DNA of 64,000 bases from Pseudobacteroides sp. (GTDB taxonomy: Bacteria; Bacillota; Clostridia; Acetivibrionales; DSM-2933): positions 1 to 64,000 of the forward strand of contig NZ_DATCTU010000112.1 in NCBI RefSeq assembly GCF_036567765.1, read 5' to 3'. A model generated the notes under the pieces. That model searched no databases. It saw nothing but the letters and a program-made list of their open reading frames with translations, and was not told the DNA's origin. Shown in pieces: positions 9,425 through 18,159 of the stretch (within the stretch, counting starts at the first letter, position 1; each line of letters begins with the position of its first letter). The position numbers were made by a program, and so were the translations under genes.

Positions 9425-10369
9425 ATGAAGAATAAAATAACAGTTACAGGTGCAAACATAACCTTTTTCTCATTTACCATGGCGTATATATTGTTTACGA
9501 TGGTGATGATTTTTCTGGGGGCCATATTTGGAGGGGATCTTGGTACCGACAATTTTATAATAATTATGTTGGTTACCCAATATATAGTTATTTTAGGCCC
9601 TGTATTCTCCTACATTCTAATAGGAAAACTAAGCATAAAGGATGTCTTAAGGCTTAATAATCCCGGCTTAATTCCTTTGGTTATCATTACACTCGCAACT
9701 ATTCCTGCAAGCTTTGTGGGTAATGCTCTTAATATGCTTATCATCTATCCTTTGAGCCTTTTGGGGAAGCTTCCTGAAGCTCCTATACCGGTTCCTCAAA
9801 GTTTAAACGATGTGCTGGTGATGATAATTGTAATAGCTGTTAGTCCAGGCATATGTGAAGAGATTCTTAACAGAGGAATATTTTTAAAAGCATATGAAAA
9901 AAGAGGGACATACAAAGCCATTGTGATTTCGGGGATTTTCTTCGGATTGTTTCATTTTGATATGCAAAACCTCTTAGGTCCAATTTTTCTGGGAATACTG
10001 TTTGCGTATTATGTCATTAGAACAAATTCCATTTTTTCAAGTATGCTTGCACACTTCTTAAATAATGCATATGCCGTAATAATCATGTATATAGCAAGGA
10101 ATGAAGATATTTCACACAGCTCGGAAATAACCTTCCAGCAGTTTGGCTTCTCTATGGTACAGGGCATGATAGCTTTTGCGTTATTGGTTGTGCTTATGCT
10201 GTTATTTACAAAGGCAACCGAAGGTAAATCCAGGTACATACCTTCAATAAGTAAACCTTCAGGAGATATAATTTCAATAATATCTCATTGGCCAATAATA
10301 GTAATTTTAAGCTTATATGTCTTTCTAAATGGTGTTTTATTGCTTAGCATTATATTAGGAGCAGCTTGA
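9425..10369 (+). CDS. CPBP-family intramembrane glutamic protease
   Basis: A 314-residue polytopic membrane protein of the Abi/CAAX-protease (CPBP) family. The catalytic motifs are visible: EEILNRG (EExxxR, motif 1, about residue 143), FFGLFHFD (FxxxH, motif 2) and AHFLNNAY (HxxxN, motif 3). About eight hydrophobic segments run from residue 10 to the C-terminus. Bacterial members process or degrade membrane-associated peptides; the substrate here is unknown. GAAAGGAAGG precedes the ATG. Only 33 nt separate it from the cyclo-ligase gene, so co-transcription is likely. Confidence 0.85.
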   Translation: MKNKITVTGANITFFSFTMAYILFTMVMIFLGAIFGGDLGTDNFIIIMLVTQYIVILGPVFSYILIGKLSIKDVLRLNNPGLIPLVIITLATIPASFVGNALNMLIIYPLSLLGKLPEAPIPVPQSLNDVLVMIIVIAVSPGICEEILNRGIFLKAYEKRGTYKAIVISGIFFGLFHFDMQNLLGPIFLGILFAYYVIRTNSIFSSMLAHFLNNAYAVIIMYIARNEDISHSSEITFQQFGFSMVQGMIAFALLVVLMLLFTKATEGKSRYIPSISKPSGDIISIISHWPIIVILSLYVFLNGVLLLSIILGAA

Positions 10370-10404
10370 AAAGTCACCGGAGCAAAACCAGCTTTATATG
10401 TTTT

Positions 10405-10480
10405 GAGAAATTATGGTGTCTATTCTATAGCAACAGCTTGAAGTATCTGCTGATTGCTTATGAATAGACACCATTTTGTA
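10405..10480. repeat. Long hairpin related to R1 (possible terminator)
   Basis: ATGGTGTCTATTC (10413-10425) is the exact inverse of GAATAGACACCAT (10462-10474). Inside, AGCAACAGC and GCTGATTGCT pair imperfectly. The left edge GAGAAATTATGGTGT matches the edge of R1 repeats. It lies just after the CPBP gene. Confidence 0.55.
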
Positions 10481-10526
10481 AAAACCTGTCCTATTATCTG
10501 TATAATATTTTGAAGTTTTGTTGTTT

Positions 10527-10841
10527 TTAGAAAGGCCAACTAGCAGCAGGACATGAGTTTGAAGTATGATCGTTAAGGAACCCGAGTACCCCTCTTGTTC
10601 CAAAGATTTCTCTTTCAATTTCCTTAATCCTGGCTTCGGTGTAATAATTGATTTCTCCAACCTTTTTTACTTTTTCTGCATAATCCCGCAGTGTCTCAAT
10701 TTCCATACTGTTGAGTGAGTGTTGGCAATCGTCAGAGTTTAAAATTCTGTTGAGCTCTGTAGCATATTCATAACCATCTTCTATATCCTTTACCATGACT
10801 TTAAAAAAACGGATAAGCTTTTCTGGAACACACTTAGCCAT
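10527..10841 (-). CDS. Hypothetical 104-residue helical protein
   Basis: Begins MAKCVPEKLIRFFKVMVKDIE with a GGAG ribosome site 6 nt upstream. It is charged and predicted almost wholly helical, with no membrane segment. Residues after about 88 are low in structure and end CPAASWPF. No recognised domain. It is transcribed divergently from the recombinase module. Length, SD and codon pattern argue for a real gene, but nothing indicates a role. Confidence 0.55.
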   Translation of the reverse strand: MAKCVPEKLIRFFKVMVKDIEDGYEYATELNRILNSDDCQHSLNSMEIETLRDYAEKVKKVGEINYYTEARIKEIEREIFGTRGVLGFLNDHTSNSCPAASWPF

Positions 10842-11064
10842 AATTCTCCACCTCTTCTTAGTATATATAAGTTATGAGTAATTCTTTTGCCTTTGCCAAT
10901 CATTAAATTTGCACCAATTTATTATTATAAAAACATTCCGCAAAAAAATAAATACTTTGTGATCAATTTTTTATTGAAAATTATTGCATATATTTATTCG
11001 GACAAAATTAAATAAAGTTTAACATGAATATATTTATATCAGCATATTTTTTGTGGATAAAAAA
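10842..11064. other. AT-rich gap without a gene
   Basis: Divergent spacer between the 104-residue gene and the recombinase module. I see only A/T-rich sequence and no convincing hairpin, promoter pair or repeat. Confidence 0.4.
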
Positions 11065-11226
11065 ATGGGAAAGAAGAAAGTGCGAGTTGTTGTAAAATTT
11101 TACAAAAGCAGAATAAAATACGAGGAAATACTGTATAGTCTAATAAAGCAAAAATTAAACCATTCAGGAAGTGATATGAATGCCGGAATACAAAGTGGGG
11201 ATATATGTAAGAGAAAGCAGAGATGA
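11065..11226 (+). CDS. Small basic ORF overlapping the recombinase start
   Basis: A 53-codon frame starting MGKKKVRVVVKFYKSRIKYE and ending at TGA 11224-11226, overlapping the recombinase start by 47 nt in another frame. An in-frame GTG at 11053 is an alternative start. The protein is strongly basic. The recombinase ribosome site lies inside it, so translation could be coupled. It may be a regulator or directionality factor, or only an open frame. Short length and lack of a strong SD keep confidence low. Confidence 0.4.
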   Translation: MGKKKVRVVVKFYKSRIKYEEILYSLIKQKLNHSGSDMNAGIQSGDICKRKQR

Positions 11227-12742
11227 TAATGACGAAAATTATGAGACTATTGAAACTCAAAGAGATTTACTTATAGATTTTGTATTAAGGAACGGGCTTG
11301 GTGAAGTAGCGGGAGTTTATATAGATAACAACGTATCGGGTACAGGCTTTGAAAGGGACGGACTTAAGCAGCTTGAGCACGATGTAAAGTCAAAAAACAT
11401 CGATATGCTGCTTTTAAAAGACTTATCAAGGCTTGGAAGAAATAACGCAAAGACACTTTTGTTTCTTGATTTTCTTGAAGAGTATGGGATCAGGGTGCTT
11501 ACAACAGACGGAAGGTATGACAGCAGCAAGGACAATGATATGGTAGGGATAGAGACATGGTTTAACGAAAGATACGCAAAGGATATTTCGCGTAAAATCA
11601 GGGCAAATTTAAAGTTTAAAATTTCAAAGGGTGAATACATAGGCCATGCACCATATGGCTATAAAAAGTCCCCTGAAAGCAAAAATAGGCTTATTGTGGA
11701 TGGGAGTAAGGCGGGGGTAGTAAGAAAGATATTTGAAATGTACAAGCAGGGATACGGATATTCATATATCGCACGGTATCTCAATCTGCAAGGCTGCTTG
11801 CCTCCATCTGCCAAAAATATGGCTAATACTAAAAAGGACGGCTGGAATCCCGTAGCTGTTCAGAGAATACTTGCAAACAGGGTATATATCGGAGATACGG
11901 TTCAGGGAGTGAGTGAAAAGGTCAGCTTCAAAAGTAAAAAAACAAGGAGATTGCCTGAGCATAGATGGGTAATTACAGAAAACACACATGAGGCTATAAT
12001 AGACAGGAATGATTTTGAAGAGGTCCAGAGAATACGTGAAGGAAAAGTTGTAAAAAAACTGAGGCACAAAGGTAAAATAAACCTGTTCAGCTCTCTTCTC
12101 TTCTGTGGAGGCTGTGGAAGCATGATGTATGCCAGAAAGAGGAAGGATAGTCCTACTGCATATGTTTGCAGCAATTATGCAAAAAACGGTACTAAAAAGT
12201 GTTCCAGTCACCATGTTTATGAAGAAGAGCTGCTTGGTATTTTGTATGATGAGTTAAAATGTGCTGCTGCAAAAGAAGATATTTCACAAAATGCTGCAGC
12301 TCTTGCAAAGGATTACTTCCTTATGGAGATGAACTTTAATAAAATTGATGAGATAGAGGCCACTATTGAGGAAAAAACCAGACAACAGGATGTTCTGTAT
12401 CTTGACAAATTGGAAGGAAAAATTGGTGAGCAGCAATTTTTGAGAATCAATAATGAATTCCAGTCTCAGATCAACGCACTAAAAAATGAAATAACCGCGA
12501 GCCAAAAAAGGCTTGATGCAGCTAATATAGCTAATATTGGCAATCTGCTTAAAAATTTGGAAATCGGTGATATCAATTTGGAAGCTGTAAAACTGATGGT
12601 TGAAAAAATAATAGTGTTTGACAACGGTGATAAAGTCGATAAAATATATAATAATGACGAGATTTGTTTTAATGATATGGAAAATAAAAAAAATAGTGGG
12701 CTAATAGTTATTTATTTTAATACAGAACTAATAAGTACATAA
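11180..12742 (+). CDS. Large serine recombinase, stand-alone
   Basis: A 520-residue large serine recombinase (resolvase/invertase superfamily, SpoIVCA/TndX-like), which cuts and rejoins DNA at att sites through a phosphoserine bond. The catalytic domain starts GIYVRES with Ser13 as nucleophile, and LLLKDLSRLGRN is the conserved Arg-bearing segment. The 'Recombinase' domain covers about 160-290. A zinc beta-ribbon with CGGCG...C-x(n)-C starts at about 309, and a coiled coil (about 370-450) precedes the C-terminus. AGGAAGTG precedes the ATG. No attachment sites, split gene or cargo are evident nearby, so it may be a domesticated or residual element. It is clearly different from the sigK-element recombinase at 35.9 kb. 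Confidence 0.85.
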   Translation: MPEYKVGIYVRESRDDNDENYETIETQRDLLIDFVLRNGLGEVAGVYIDNNVSGTGFERDGLKQLEHDVKSKNIDMLLLKDLSRLGRNNAKTLLFLDFLEEYGIRVLTTDGRYDSSKDNDMVGIETWFNERYAKDISRKIRANLKFKISKGEYIGHAPYGYKKSPESKNRLIVDGSKAGVVRKIFEMYKQGYGYSYIARYLNLQGCLPPSAKNMANTKKDGWNPVAVQRILANRVYIGDTVQGVSEKVSFKSKKTRRLPEHRWVITENTHEAIIDRNDFEEVQRIREGKVVKKLRHKGKINLFSSLLFCGGCGSMMYARKRKDSPTAYVCSNYAKNGTKKCSSHHVYEEELLGILYDELKCAAAKEDISQNAAALAKDYFLMEMNFNKIDEIEATIEEKTRQQDVLYLDKLEGKIGEQQFLRINNEFQSQINALKNEITASQKRLDAANIANIGNLLKNLEIGDINLEAVKLMVEKIIVFDNGDKVDKIYNNDEICFNDMENKKNSGLIVIYFNTELIST

Positions 12743-12761
12743 ACTTAAGGAGAAAAGACAT

Positions 12762-15134
12762 ATGAAAAAAAGTATTCTTAGCATTTTTGCCGTTTTGGTG
12801 TTTTTGCTGTGCTTTACAGGTATGGTATCACAAGGTGCCTCAAAGGACATCAGGGTAACGTTGGGGGGAGATTTCCTTACACTGGACACAAAACCGGTTG
12901 TTGAAAAAGGAAGAACTCTTGTGCCCATGCGTGCTATATTTGAAGGTCTTGATGCGTATTTGACATGGGATGAAAAGACAAAAACTATAACTGTGCTAAA
13001 GGGGAAGAAGACTATAAAGCTAAAAATAGGCAGTAAGACAGCAACTTTAGACGGTAAGAGCATTCCGCTTGAACTTCCGGCTAAAATTGCGGCAGGGAGG
13101 ACAATGGTTCCCTTAAGGTTTGTTGCAGAAGCCTTGGGTGCAGAGGTAGAATGGGATAATGACCAAAGAATAATTAAAATCCAAAGGGTTGAAGAATCAC
13201 TGGGGAATTCATCAGGCAATATTTCAAACTATGGCTTTACTGCTGAAAACGGGGATTGGATCTATATGTCCATTTTGGATAAAGGCTTGTACAGAATGAG
13301 CAAGGATGGGCAGGTTAAAGAGAAAATATCAGGTAATGCAGCTATGAATATAAACATTATGGATGACTGGATATATTTCACATATCCTTATGATTATCCG
13401 GTAAAGGAGGAAAGAGGACGCCTTTACAAAATGAGAACAAAGGGTAATCTCCTTACAAAGCTTACCGATTATGAGGTTCAGAGTGTTTATGTTGTGGGGG
13501 ATTGGATATATTACATAAACAGTGAAGATGATGATATGTTGTTTAAGATGAGAATTGACGGCAAGGGAGAAGAGCTAATAAGTGACAGCTCTATAGCAAG
13601 TTTTACGGTAAGCAATGGATGGATATATTTTATGGAGCAGTATGATGATTCCATGTATAAAATGAGGACAAACGGCAGCGATAAAAAGCTTTTGTGTAAA
13701 GACCTGGGAGTTGATTCATGCATAGTTGCCGAGGGAGATTGGGTTTATTACAATACTGGAGGAAAAGAACCCGGTATTTATAAAGTAGGTACCGATGGGA
13801 AGAATCAGCAGCAGGTTTTATCCGAGGATATAGATTCATTTAATATTGCTGGCGGGTATATATATTATAATGATTCTTCCAAGAACATGTATAAGGTTGA
13901 GATTGACGGAAGTGAAAAGGCCAGGGTTGGTACAGGAATCGATCAGTCAATCAATATTGCCGGCGATTGGGTGTATTACAAAAAGTGGGATTCTAAAGGT
14001 GCTCAAAGCAAGGATTACAGGATCAAGACCGACTCCACTATAAAGCAAAGACTTAATATGGATGGGCCTTTTGTTGACATTAAGGTAAATTTGCTGCTGG
14101 ATAAACTTATGCCGAACCCTATTGCTTTACCATCACAGGAGCCTCTTACAAATATTTTAAGTGCTAAGGAGGTTGCAAGGCAAAAAGACGCTGTTGCCTA
14201 TATAAAAACCTTTGACGAGGATGGGAACCCTATTGGATACGGCAGCGGATTTAATATTGACAGCAGTGGTATAATAGTTACCAATTTCCATGTTATTAAG
14301 GGTGCATATTCGATTAAATGTACACTATCTGACAAATTAACATTTGATGTGAAAAATGTTTTGAATTACAGTTCTATAAGAGATATTGCCATTTTACAAC
14401 TGGACGGAGCGAGCAATTTGCCTGTTGTCAAGCTTGGGTCTTCATCGGCAGCTGAACTCGCAGAGAGCGTGGTTGCTATCGGAAACCCCATGGATTTTCA
14501 AAATACGGTTTCTACAGGGGTAATCAGCGGCGTGAGGACCATATTCGGTGTAAACTATATACAGACCACTGCTTCCATTTCACCGGGAAGCAGCGGGGGG
14601 CCGCTTTTCAATATGCGGGGGGAAGTAGTAGGTATGACAACATTTATGTTGGTTGGAACTCAAAACATAAATTTTGCCGTTCCTGTGGATGATGTTAAAA
14701 AGCTTTTTCCTTCGTCGGTTCTTATGCCGGTTCAAGGTATCGCTGAAATTGAGAGCAGTATTTATGAGAGTGAGCCTAATGATTTAAAAGAGAGGGCAAA
14801 TCCGGTAAAATATGAAATAAACATAAGCGGTAAATTAAAAGATAAAAAGGATAAGGATTATTTGAGTTTGGAAGTTGATAAGCCGGGTAAGATATTGGTT
14901 ACAGCAATAATAAGCACAAGTGGCGAAAAAACTAAAGGAGTTAATATGGTATTGCTGGATAAGGACGGCAATGAGGTGAGTAAAGCACAGCAGTTAAGTG
15001 AATTTGGAGAGGACTTTTTAGATCTCAAGGCAGATGTGGGCAGCGGAACATATTATCTTGTTGTCAAGGCTGCAGATACGTCGGATGATAATCTTAAGAG
15101 TGTGTTCTATGATATAACCGTAACTGGAGGATGA
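12762..15134 (+). CDS. Secreted HtrA-like serine protease with stalk, WIYY-repeat and PPC domains
   Basis: A 790-residue exported protein. A signal peptide (about 1-27) is followed by two copper-amine-oxidase-N-like stalk repeats (about 30-145; GRTLVPMRAIFEGL and GRTMVPLRFVAEALG). Next is a long array of DWIYY/GWIYF repeats (DUF5050-like beta-propeller, about 155-430), then an S1C trypsin-like protease domain with His510 (TNFHVI), Asp541 (RDIAIL) and Ser611 (GSSGGP). A C-terminal pre-peptidase-type beta domain follows from about 665. No PDZ domain is seen. The gene lies 19 nt after the recombinase with its own AAGGAGA. A full paralogue is at 41.6 kb. A surface protein-quality-control or processing role is inference. 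Confidence 0.85.
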   Translation: MKKSILSIFAVLVFLLCFTGMVSQGASKDIRVTLGGDFLTLDTKPVVEKGRTLVPMRAIFEGLDAYLTWDEKTKTITVLKGKKTIKLKIGSKTATLDGKSIPLELPAKIAAGRTMVPLRFVAEALGAEVEWDNDQRIIKIQRVEESLGNSSGNISNYGFTAENGDWIYMSILDKGLYRMSKDGQVKEKISGNAAMNINIMDDWIYFTYPYDYPVKEERGRLYKMRTKGNLLTKLTDYEVQSVYVVGDWIYYINSEDDDMLFKMRIDGKGEELISDSSIASFTVSNGWIYFMEQYDDSMYKMRTNGSDKKLLCKDLGVDSCIVAEGDWVYYNTGGKEPGIYKVGTDGKNQQQVLSEDIDSFNIAGGYIYYNDSSKNMYKVEIDGSEKARVGTGIDQSINIAGDWVYYKKWDSKGAQSKDYRIKTDSTIKQRLNMDGPFVDIKVNLLLDKLMPNPIALPSQEPLTNILSAKEVARQKDAVAYIKTFDEDGNPIGYGSGFNIDSSGIIVTNFHVIKGAYSIKCTLSDKLTFDVKNVLNYSSIRDIAILQLDGASNLPVVKLGSSSAAELAESVVAIGNPMDFQNTVSTGVISGVRTIFGVNYIQTTASISPGSSGGPLFNMRGEVVGMTTFMLVGTQNINFAVPVDDVKKLFPSSVLMPVQGIAEIESSIYESEPNDLKERANPVKYEINISGKLKDKKDKDYLSLEVDKPGKILVTAIISTSGEKTKGVNMVLLDKDGNEVSKAQQLSEFGEDFLDLKADVGSGTYYLVVKAADTSDDNLKSVFYDITVTGG

Positions 15135-15140
15135 GAAGAA

Positions 15141-15221
15141 CAAAATCATGAAATGATTTTGTCAACCTTAATGGTTGTCATGAGAAATTGTGATGTTTAT
15201 ACACCATAATTTCTTAGACAT
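15141..15221 (-). repeat. R1 dispersed repeat (copy a)
   Basis: Minus-oriented copy of an approximately 85-bp two-hairpin repeat: CAAAATCATGAAATGATTTTG hairpin, a TCAACCTTAATGGTTGTCATGA linker, then the GAAATTGTG...CACCATAATTTC hairpin ending TTAGACAT. Compare 38051-38133, 50710-50790 and 60447-60620. Confidence 0.75.
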
Positions 15222-15230
15222 TAATAAAAA

Positions 15231-15264
15231 GCACTGGTGAATAACTAAGCACCAGTGCCTTTTT
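15231..15264 (+). terminator. Terminator after the HtrA-like protease gene
   Basis: GCACTGGTG / CACCAGTGC stem with a short AT loop, then CTTTTT. It sits between convergent genes. Confidence 0.8.
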
Positions 15265-15269
15265 AATGG

Positions 15270-15300
15270 CGAGGAAATTATGGTATACTACACCATAATT
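15270..15300. repeat. R1 partial copy (single hairpin)
   Basis: GGAAATTATGG...ACACCATAATT, the first hairpin of R1 without the second. It abuts the 3' end of apgM. Confidence 0.5.
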
Positions 15301-15304
15301 GGCC

Positions 15305-16534
15305 TTATTTGAGTTCATTAAGATTTTTCAGCTGTATAAAGCTATCCATGAGGGTATAACCGTCATTTACCATGATACCTGATTGTTTGGCCTGGAACTC
15401 ATCATAACCGTTAATGCCTGAGACAATATTATCGCCTTTTTGATATATCAGAAAAGGCACAGGTTCTGAGGTGTGAGTCCTCAAAGATAATGGTGTAGGA
15501 TGATCAGGAAGAACCATTATCCTATAGTCAGGATACTTTTCTAGGCCTTTTAAAAGAGTACCTACCACCAGTTCGTCAATAAGCTCGATAGACCTGACCT
15601 TGTTCTCAACCTCATGCCTGTGACCGCACTCATCAGGTGCCTCTATATGGACATATACAAAGTCCTTTCCGGAATCAAGCTCTTTTAATGCGGCCTCGGC
15701 TTTACCGAGAAAGTTTGTATGGATATTGCCTGTAGCTCCTTCCACATCAATTGAATCAAGTCCTGCACATATTCCGATTCCTTTTATAAGGTCAACAGCG
15801 GATATTACAGAACCGGTTATTTTGTACTTGTCTTTGAAGCTTGCTAAAGCAGGTTTTTTGCCCTCGCCCCAAATCCATATTGAGTTGGCTGGTCTTAAGC
15901 CCTTTGCAATCCTCTCTATATTTACAGGATGATCTTTTAATATGTTGTAACTCTCTATCATCATCTTTTGAACCATTTCGCTGTATGGTCCCTTTGGCAT
16001 GTAATCGGTAATTTTTTTATCCAAAATATCATGGGGAGGAGTCAGAGTAAATTCTATAGAACCCTTTTTCCATACCATGCAATGGCGGTAGCTTATTCCG
16101 CCGAAGAATGTAATATCCGATGTACCGAAATGGCGTTGAATCTCCGAAATAAGCTGGTGAGCTTCTTTTGTTGAAATTTCATCAGAGCTGTAATCAATCA
16201 TTGTTTTTTGCGAATAGTCAGCATCATCTGAAAGTGTAACAAGGTTGCATCTAAAGGTAACGTCGGTATCGTTTAATTCAATGCCCATACTCACTGCCTC
16301 AAGGGGTGAACGCCCGGAATAATAAATCTTTGGATTATAACCCATAACAGAAAGATTTGCGGCATCGCTTCCTGGAGGTATTCCGCCGGGTACGGTTTTA
16401 ACCATTCCAACCCTGCTGTTCTGGGCAAGTTTATCAATGTTTGGCTTATTTGCTTTTTCCAATGGGCTCAAATTTTCCAATTGCGGAATACGGTAGTCTG
16501 CCATACCGTCTCCAAGTACAACAATATATTTCAT
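15305..16534 (-). CDS. apgM: 2,3-bisphosphoglycerate-independent phosphoglycerate mutase, archaeal type
   Basis: A 409-residue member of the alkaline-phosphatase superfamily (ApgM/aPGAM). It interconverts 3- and 2-phosphoglycerate in glycolysis using two metal ions. Metal-site motifs are visible: VLGDGMADY at the N-terminus, GIPPGSDAANLSVMGY (about 51-66, containing the phosphorylated Ser) and, late in the protein, HIEAPDECGH and VLPDHPTP. It is close to 100 residues shorter than the bacterial GpmI type, as expected. RBS quality is moderate. Convergent with the upstream protease gene and divergent from the flavoprotein gene. Confidence 0.92.
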   Translation of the reverse strand: MKYIVVLGDGMADYRIPQLENLSPLEKANKPNIDKLAQNSRVGMVKTVPGGIPPGSDAANLSVMGYNPKIYYSGRSPLEAVSMGIELNDTDVTFRCNLVTLSDDADYSQKTMIDYSSDEISTKEAHQLISEIQRHFGTSDITFFGGISYRHCMVWKKGSIEFTLTPPHDILDKKITDYMPKGPYSEMVQKMMIESYNILKDHPVNIERIAKGLRPANSIWIWGEGKKPALASFKDKYKITGSVISAVDLIKGIGICAGLDSIDVEGATGNIHTNFLGKAEAALKELDSGKDFVYVHIEAPDECGHRHEVENKVRSIELIDELVVGTLLKGLEKYPDYRIMVLPDHPTPLSLRTHTSEPVPFLIYQKGDNIVSGINGYDEFQAKQSGIMVNDGYTLMDSFIQLKNLNELK

Positions 16535-16759
16535 AAATGTTACCGTTCCTTTACATAATATTTTATATTGTTAACATCATATAAAAGCTGTCTTTATCTA
16601 TAAAATTAGGCTTTCAGGAAATAATTATATATCATAAACTTAAAAAATTCCATATTAAAAATAAGTTTTGATTTAATGTTGTAGGCATGTTGAGAGAATA
16701 GGAATAATATCATATAATAATACATAATATTATAATTCATAAGGCTGAGGTGCAAGAAT

Positions 16760-17359
16760 ATGTTGATTATAGGTTTAAACGGGAGTCCGAATAAAAGTAG
16801 GAATACAAAGTTTTTGCTTGAGAAAGTGATGGAAAAAGCAGCGGAATTAGGAGCTGAAGTCTCAATCCTAGAAGTTCCTGAGCTTCTCCAAACTGCGAAA
16901 CACAGTTTTTGTAATGTTTGTTCAAATCCATGTTCAGGAGTTTGCTTTAAGGGTACAAAACTTGAAGAAGCCTTTGAGCTTTTGAGGAAGGCAGACGGAA
17001 TAATTTTTGGGAGCCCGGTATACTTTGGGACAATCACCGGACAATTGAAAGCTTTTTTTGATAAGACCAGAAAGCTTAGGGGAGAAAAGGCCTTTTACAA
17101 TAAAATTGCTGCTGGAGTAACGGTTGCAACATCCAAATATGGGGGACAGGAAACCACAATGAAGGCACTCCATGATATAATGCTGGTTCACGGGATGACC
17201 ATAGTGGCAGACGGCTATTTAGAAGACGACTGCGGGCATCATGGTGTTTGTGCCCATAGACCTGCACAGGATGATGAATTTGCAATAAAAAGGGCGTCAA
17301 TACTTGCAAAGCGTATGGTAGAAGTCTGTGAAGCAACGAAGGCTTTAAGGAAAGGATAA
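16760..17359 (+). CDS. NADPH-dependent FMN reductase / flavodoxin-family protein
   Basis: A 199-residue flavodoxin-like protein. LIIGLNGSPNKSRNTKFLL is the FMN phosphate-binding loop (GSPxxxxNT). CNVCSNPCSGVC (about 54-65) is a Cys-rich insert as in iron-sulfur flavoproteins, and GSPVYFGTITGQLKAFFD is the second FMN loop. Likely a cytosolic redox enzyme using FMN, possibly with an Fe-S cluster; the electron acceptor is unknown. GAGGTG lies upstream of the ATG. It begins a same-strand series with tcdA 10 nt downstream. Confidence 0.85.
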   Translation: MLIIGLNGSPNKSRNTKFLLEKVMEKAAELGAEVSILEVPELLQTAKHSFCNVCSNPCSGVCFKGTKLEEAFELLRKADGIIFGSPVYFGTITGQLKAFFDKTRKLRGEKAFYNKIAAGVTVATSKYGGQETTMKALHDIMLVHGMTIVADGYLEDDCGHHGVCAHRPAQDDEFAIKRASILAKRMVEVCEATKALRKG

Positions 17360-17368
17360 TTTAAATAA

Positions 17369-18139
17369 ATGTTACACGAGTTTTCAAGAACAGAGTTGTT
17401 GATTGGAAAAGAAGCACTGAAGAAGCTTGGCGATGCGAAGGTTGCAGTTTTCGGGATAGGCGGCGTCGGCACCTATGCAGTTGAAGGTTTGGCACGATCA
17501 GGGGTTGGAAAGTTTGTGCTTGTTGATGATGACTGTATTTGTCTTACCAATATAAACAGGCAGCTTCACGCCACAAGGAAGACTGTGGGAAAACCTAAAG
17601 TAGAGGTAATGAAGGAAAGGATACTTGAGATTAACCCTAAAGCGGAGGTTATAACTCACCGGATGTTTTATCTTCCTGAAAGCTCTGATGGGCTGATATG
17701 TGATGATTATAATTATATTATAGATGCCATAGATACCGTGTCAGGAAAGATTGACCTTGTTGTTAAGGCAAAGGAAAAGGGTATACCTATAATAAGCAGT
17801 ATGGGTGCAGGTAACAAGATGGACCCAACAAGATTTGAAGTGACTGATTTATTCAGCACTTCGGTCTGTCCACTTGCAAAGGTTATGAGATACGAGCTGA
17901 AAAGGCGTGATGTGACTTCCCTTAAGGTTGTTTACTCAAGGGAAGTGCCCATAAAGCCGCGAGAAACAGAAGGGTCAAGCTGTGCCGTAGGCTGTATATG
18001 CCCAAAAGGCACTACCAGAAAGTGTACAAGCCGTCATCAGATACCCGGAAGCATATCCTTTGTGCCTTCTGTGGTAGGACTCATTATTGCAGGGGAAGTT
18101 GTTAAGGATATTATAGGCTTTAAGGATGGGAAAGACTAA
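17369..18139 (+). CDS. tcdA: tRNA threonylcarbamoyladenosine dehydratase
   Basis: A 256-residue E1-like (ThiF/MoeB superfamily) enzyme that makes cyclic t6A37 in tRNA by ATP-dependent dehydration. The nucleotide loop is VAVFGIGGVGTYAVEGLARSG (about 26-46), followed by DDDCICLTNINRQ, the adenylation-site segment. The family-typical SSMGAGNKMDP and a late Cys-rich loop (SCAVGCICPKG) are also present. It lies 10 nt after the flavoprotein gene and is likely co-transcribed. Confidence 0.9.
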   Translation: MLHEFSRTELLIGKEALKKLGDAKVAVFGIGGVGTYAVEGLARSGVGKFVLVDDDCICLTNINRQLHATRKTVGKPKVEVMKERILEINPKAEVITHRMFYLPESSDGLICDDYNYIIDAIDTVSGKIDLVVKAKEKGIPIISSMGAGNKMDPTRFEVTDLFSTSVCPLAKVMRYELKRRDVTSLKVVYSREVPIKPRETEGSSCAVGCICPKGTTRKCTSRHQIPGSISFVPSVVGLIIAGEVVKDIIGFKDGKD

Positions 18140-18159
18140 ATAATAGGAAGTGGTAGCTT

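Noticed and set aside
10394..10660. Minus-strand frame of 88 codons overlapping the 104-residue gene
   Set aside because: It lacks a ribosome site, crosses a long hairpin and is out of frame with the better-supported 104-residue gene.
11180..15134. Recombinase and adjacent HtrA-like protease as a mobile unit
   Set aside because: No flanking direct repeats or split target gene could be found, and the protease has a chromosomal paralogue in an unrelated context.
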